Source: Haemonchus contortus
Taxonomy: Eukaryota > Nematoda > Chromadorea > Rhabditida > Trichostrongylidae
DNA: 64,000 bases
Assembly: GCA_000469685.2 (NCBI GenBank)
Contig: LS997567.1
Location: 37,325,505 to 37,389,504, forward strand
Direction of reading: 5' to 3'
Shown here piece after piece: positions 60,401 to 64,000 of this stretch (position 1 is its first letter; each line of letters begins with the position of its first letter). A model generated the notes under the pieces. That model was not told the origin of the DNA. It did no database searches and saw only the letters and a list, made by a program, of their open reading frames with translations. A program made the translations under genes and the position numbers.

Positions 60401-63072
60401 CGAGTCTCCGATAAGCAGTAGTCTTCACTAATGGGGAACAACAAAGGGATCTGCGTGAAGAGGGATTGGAATTCGGCTCGGAAGGGCAGTGGCCGCCAAC
60501 ACTGCAAGCTCGTACAGGGCGACATATGTAGAACTCCGGATACCGTCTTAGTAGGTCCGCCAACCTGCCGAAACCAAAACGAGCATCGCAGAAGTCGAGG
60601 GGATAGTGTTGTGCACAAAACGTGAAATCAACTACTCATTTAAAAAAAAAGTAGAAATAAAGTAACACTTTTCTGAGTCAGACAAGGTTAATAACATAAC
60701 AGCAAATTTGATCGCTTCTCTGCCTGATAAGTTATTGAGAATTTAGTTTCTTGCTCCTAAAACCAACCTTGAGACACTAAAATATTCTTCACTTTCCTCC
60801 TAAATGAGCTGGGAGAGCTAGAGTAAACCACGGAGGGCGGTAACTCATTCCATAAACTAATTATTCTTTGAGTGAAAGAATTCCGATATTCAGCAGTGAA
60901 AGTTTTTTCCCTTAATAGTTTATAGCTATGACCTCTAGTACGCCCGATGGTAGCTGATTTGCGGAAGAACGAATCGAAATCCAAATCCACCAGCCCAATG
61001 GAAATCTTGTAGACAAAATCGTAATCATACAACTTCCTTCTCATCTCTAAAGAATTTTCGTTCAGATAGCCCAATCTTTGTTTATAAGAGACGTGGAAAA
61101 TGCCTTTCCTAGCAAAAATACGTTCGGTGAATTTGGCCTGAACACCCTCAATAAGATCTACCATGTTACGCGTGGAGGGACTCCATACCATAGGGCAATA
61201 TTCCAATATAGGGCGTACATAAGTAGAAAAAAGCTTAAACAGAGTTTTAATATGGTGGTGATTTGAATGTGTATCCTATGCGGCCTATGCCATGACTTGC
61301 GATGGCCAGCCGACTTACTTTTTGACTTGGTATTTTTGATTACTGACCATTTATTGGTGCCAGATGTGTCCGGTATCAATAAACTGACCTCAGGGGATAG
61401 GAGACTCGTTCGGCTTGAGCAGGCATCCATATCCGGGATTCGATGTCAGGACATTGGGATTCCGATATCAAGATGCTCCAACTTCGGAGCTGATCATTTG
61501 TATTCAAAACGTGCTGTAGAAAGTAATGGTACTCTCACAACAAAAGAAGCAGAATTTCCTAATTCGAAGGCTTATTACAGAACTCAATTCGTCACAATTT
61601 ATCCTGTAATCAGCTGTTCAAGCGAATTCCACGACAAAATGGTGAAAAAGGGAAAGGCTCATACTGGACGCTGAATGATGTCAGGTAGCTCAATTACTCA
61701 CATCTGAAGTGATGCCTTTTATTATTTTTGTTATATATTCCACCTAAATAAAAACCATTCAGTGCCCTTCCGACAAACGTTCCAACTAAGAAAGTTAGAA
61801 CGAAATGTCCAACGGAAACGACCGTTGAATGTCCTGTAAAGCCAGCTTCCCGGATCAATACAGCTGTACTACAGTACATGGATTCGATTCGAAAGCAACA
61901 AAAACCAGTTGCTCCTCAAGGTAATTCTATTGCTTGTTACTGTTTTGATTTGGCTCGAGAGAATTGGGTCCTGAGTGCTCCAGTGGATTTCGTTCAGTAA
62001 TGTGAAAAACTTGCAGATATCTCCTTATTTGACGAGGCCGGTTCAGCTGTATGGGATGATCAAGTGCTTTTGAATTGTAAGTTTTCTTCGAGTGCTGAGT
62101 ACGGGAACATTCTGTCATGAATGATTTCAGATGAAAATAACTCGCCTACTGGTTCCTCAGTACAAATGGATCTTTCTGAGTCGTCATTCTCTGAAGTAGG
62201 GTTCTCGTCTGACGATCAAGGCATTTCGTCTGAGTACACCTGGCAGAGTGATTTCTCATCATACGACCTTGAAGGTACGAGCGAAGGCTTTTCAAGAGAT
62301 CAAAGAAGATTCAAAATGCCCAACGGACAACCTCAGTTCGAAGTCACCCTTCTGAAAATGGAAAAAAAAAATTCAAGAAATTATCCCCAGTTACTGCATT
62401 GTTGTAATTGCTGTTGTCTCGTAGGCTGTGAATGTGATCATCAGGTAGCGCAAGCTGATTGGTATTGGAGGTATGACCGGCTTGAATGGTATGCGGGTCA
62501 GTTTACGGTTGGGGTAACAAGTTTTAGGCAGTAATAGCAGTGGTTGTCCAGAATAGTGCTAAAATGGTGAAAGAAACGCGAATGTCGGCGTATTCGGAGA
62601 AATATTTGGCTTCAAAAAAAAGCAAAATTAGGGTTGGACGAGAATATGACGGCAGAATTTTGATGGAAAGGGTATTTGAAAGAGCCATCGAAAACTTGTG
62701 CATTGCGCAGAATTGGCTCCAGTAAGCTGCTTGCGTGCAAAGTGTGGGTCCCGGTGCGAATGCTGCTACCTCTACCTCAGAAAACATTTTTATTGTGAGT
62801 AGTGCCGTACCTTTGCGTTATGCATTTCTGCACACCAGTACACCTCCTTTTACCGTCAGGCATAATCACCATGGAAAATCTAGGTCTGGAGCTAGTTTAG
62901 GGATAAAACAAATGTTTTCATTTCAGCCCTTCCAGTGGTACCGTTCGCTAGTCAATTCGAAGAATTCCACTGTGACAGTATCGATATCGATCCGAATACA
63001 CCTCCTCAATGGCAAGACGTCGATCAATACTATGATGAACTGATGCGATTGGAGGGAGAAGAACGCTTGTAA
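57414..63072 (+). CDS. Forkhead-domain transcription factor (8 exons)
   Basis: Exons are 57414-57509, 57614-57682, 57747-57920, 61581-61684, 61799-61920, 62017-62076, 62131-62274 and 62927-63072; phases agree and give 304 codons plus TAA. The forkhead domain spans about 68-146: [36 protein letters not shown], the recognition helix [15 protein letters not shown], and wing GKGSYWTL. A basic PRKRQRR stretch (38-44) is a likely nuclear signal. The C-terminus is acidic and Ser-rich ([18 protein letters not shown]) and may activate transcription. GKGSYW and the N-terminal LDWFL recall FOXJ2/3-type proteins; C. elegans fkh-9 is a possible orthologue, but I am not sure. Less certain points are exon 3's acceptor (CTTTTGAAG; an ATG at 57735 could instead start a shorter form) and exon 5's weak acceptor, chosen because only it keeps the frame. 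Confidence 0.87.
58661..58892. mobile_element. Long imperfect inverted repeat, fold-back or MITE-like
   Basis: The left arm (about 58661-58750) and right arm (about 58801-58892) are reverse complements over roughly 90 bases with scattered mismatches. Shared blocks include AAGTCGTGC, GCGGAGTTCGTGACGATT versus GCGAAGTTCGTGACGATT, and GGGGC-CAAA. The spacer is about 50 bases. The arms are GC-rich compared with the host intron, which suggests an inserted element. Confidence 0.75.
60757..61245 (-). pseudogene. CR1-type LINE reverse transcriptase, 3' fragment
   Basis: An intact frame of at least 150 codons ending in TAA encodes the C-terminal part of a non-LTR reverse transcriptase: [66 protein letters not shown] and WNELPPSVV. 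These are the usual landmarks of CR1/L2/Rex-group enzymes. The endonuclease and the catalytic YxDD part are missing, as in the 5'-truncated copies LINEs commonly leave. It lies antisense to the forkhead gene inside its intron. The undamaged frame suggests a fairly recent insertion. Confidence 0.88.
61581..61684 (+). CDS. Forkhead gene exon 4: recognition helix and wing
   Basis: After a TTATTACAG acceptor the exon encodes [19 protein letters not shown] and [14 protein letters not shown], the DNA-contacting helix 3 and wing 1 of the forkhead fold. It joins the WK of exon 3 in phase 0. Cys replaces the usual Leu after NLS. Confidence 0.92.
62275..62926 (+). other. Forkhead gene intron 7
   Basis: The frame of exon 7 stays open for about 85 codons past the chosen donor (Cys-rich, [15 protein letters not shown]). 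Splicing at 62274 is preferred because only it meets the last exon in phase. A retained-intron form would end at 62532. Confidence 0.65.
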
Positions 63073-64000
63073 TTAGTTTATTATAGATATTTTTCGCTTT
63101 TTACTTATGTGTTATTCTTTTTTTTTTGTATGTACATATATACTATGTATGTGTTAACCTTTAATCGTTCTCTTGAGTATTACTTTTCCTCGTACGTCTA
63201 GTCATCTCGTGTGCCAGAACACTTCGGTTTCTTTCATTCATCCTTATTGTTCGATGTTTTAATAGAGAATCGTGACATTTTTTTAGACTCGTTGTCCATT
63301 GAGACATGGTTTAATGTATTCCAAGAGTTCTGCAATGATTACAAGTTTTTTATTGAGTTAAATCCTGATGTGGTGCTATTTGGGTGTCATCAGGTCCAAT
63401 AATGCGTAAAAGACCCAAACTGTACCTTTGAGGGCGAAGCGCGCGGCGAGTTAAGCGTGTGGGCTGGGCCAGATAGTCCCGCCCTAATGCCCAACAAGAC
63501 CTGGACTGAGGCCAGTGGGGTTCATGATGCGCTCTTTGAGAAGTCTAAAGACAAAGTGCTCCGGCGAAGATTTTCCTGACTTCAGTATCTCGCTTCTAAG
63601 TCGATAACGGATAATAATTTGTGAAGAAAAATAGGTAGTTTTATAGATTCAACACAAAGGCCCTGAATTCAAAGTTGTCAACTATCTCGATAATGGATTG
63701 TGGTTTATAAATAAGTTCGTTGCGATTTGTTGGCATCCTATTTGACAAACATAATTGTACATATTCGATATGCAAAGTTAGAATATTTCGGCGCTTTCCT
63801 AGCGATATGTTGTGTACTTGTCTAGACTGTCATAGTTAGTAAAATCTTCAACTTTCAAGAATAAATATTACATCTGAACCGGTAGTAGTTCGTAGTTCGC
63901 GATCCTACATCCACAAAGCGTCCGGAATCTTTCGCTCTCCATTGCCGCCGCGCGGCACTTTCGCCGCTTGCGTCGATGTCACGCTACATATGCACGCTTG
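63073..64000 (+). other. Forkhead gene 3' flank
   Basis: Probably 3' UTR near its left edge. An AATAAA lies at 63860-63865, a possible but distant polyadenylation signal. GC-rich GCGCGGCGAG-like and CCGCCGCGCGGC-like patches appear at about 63430 and 63940. No further gene was seen. Confidence 0.45.

Larger units (their letters stand above)
57921..61580 (+). other. Forkhead gene intron 3 (3.7 kb)
   Basis: Splits the forkhead domain just before the recognition helix. It carries a long hairpin (58661-58892) and a minus-strand LINE reverse-transcriptase fragment (60757-61245). Other ORFs in it have no recognisable motif. Confidence 0.7.

Noticed and set aside
1..64000. CRISPR arrays, bacterial operons, rRNA genes, viral insertions
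   Set aside because: No regularly spaced repeats, Shine-Dalgarno-linked ORFs, rRNA-like sequence or viral gene signatures were seen; the genes are clearly intron-containing nematode genes.

Overview
This window is nuclear DNA from a nematode, most likely a clade V (rhabditid/strongylid-type) worm. The genes are split into many short exons. Their 3' splice sites are mostly T-rich tracts ending in CAG, TAG or AAG. There are also candidate trans-splice acceptors just upstream of start codons, a mariner element, a CR1-type LINE fragment, and clear orthologues of Caenorhabditis APL-1 and TAF-3. Nothing bacterial, viral or organellar was seen. The species cannot be named from the sequence.

I could rebuild four multi-exon genes with consistent intron phases. 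(1) apl-1, the amyloid-precursor-like protein, is on the minus strand at 641-19188: 19 exons, 712 codons, from signal peptide to the NPTY tail. (2) taf-3, the TFIID subunit TAF3, is on the minus strand at 37099-45431: 25 exons, 981 codons, with an N-terminal histone fold, a long Arg-Glu tract and a C-terminal PHD finger. (3) A small unnamed gene lies on the minus strand at 48130-49590: 4 exons, 148 codons, Trp/Tyr-rich, possibly PH-like. (4) A forkhead transcription-factor gene lies on the plus strand at 57414-63072: 8 exons, 304 codons, with the forkhead domain split by a 3.7 kb intron.

Layout: 1-640 lies downstream of apl-1. Its large introns hold repeats, including a complete but broken mariner copy at 12277-13537. 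From 19.2 to 37.1 kb is an 18 kb intergenic stretch with tandem duplications (26.6 kb and 31.2-32.6 kb), trinucleotide-rich segments and a few unproven ORFs. taf-3 and the 148-residue gene follow in the same orientation. From 49.6 to 57.4 kb is another gene-poor stretch with an inverted-repeat element, a tRNA-like repeat and C-tracts. The forkhead gene fills the right end; its largest intron carries a long hairpin and the LINE fragment.

The genes do not form an obvious pathway: a membrane receptor-like protein, a basal transcription factor subunit, an unknown small protein and a transcription factor. From memory, apl-1 and taf-3 are both X-linked in C. elegans, so the window may be a piece of the nematode X. 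I found no convincing new multi-gene system. The least explained items are the 148-residue protein, the two inverted-repeat elements and the unassigned ORFs between 20.4 and 21.9 kb.
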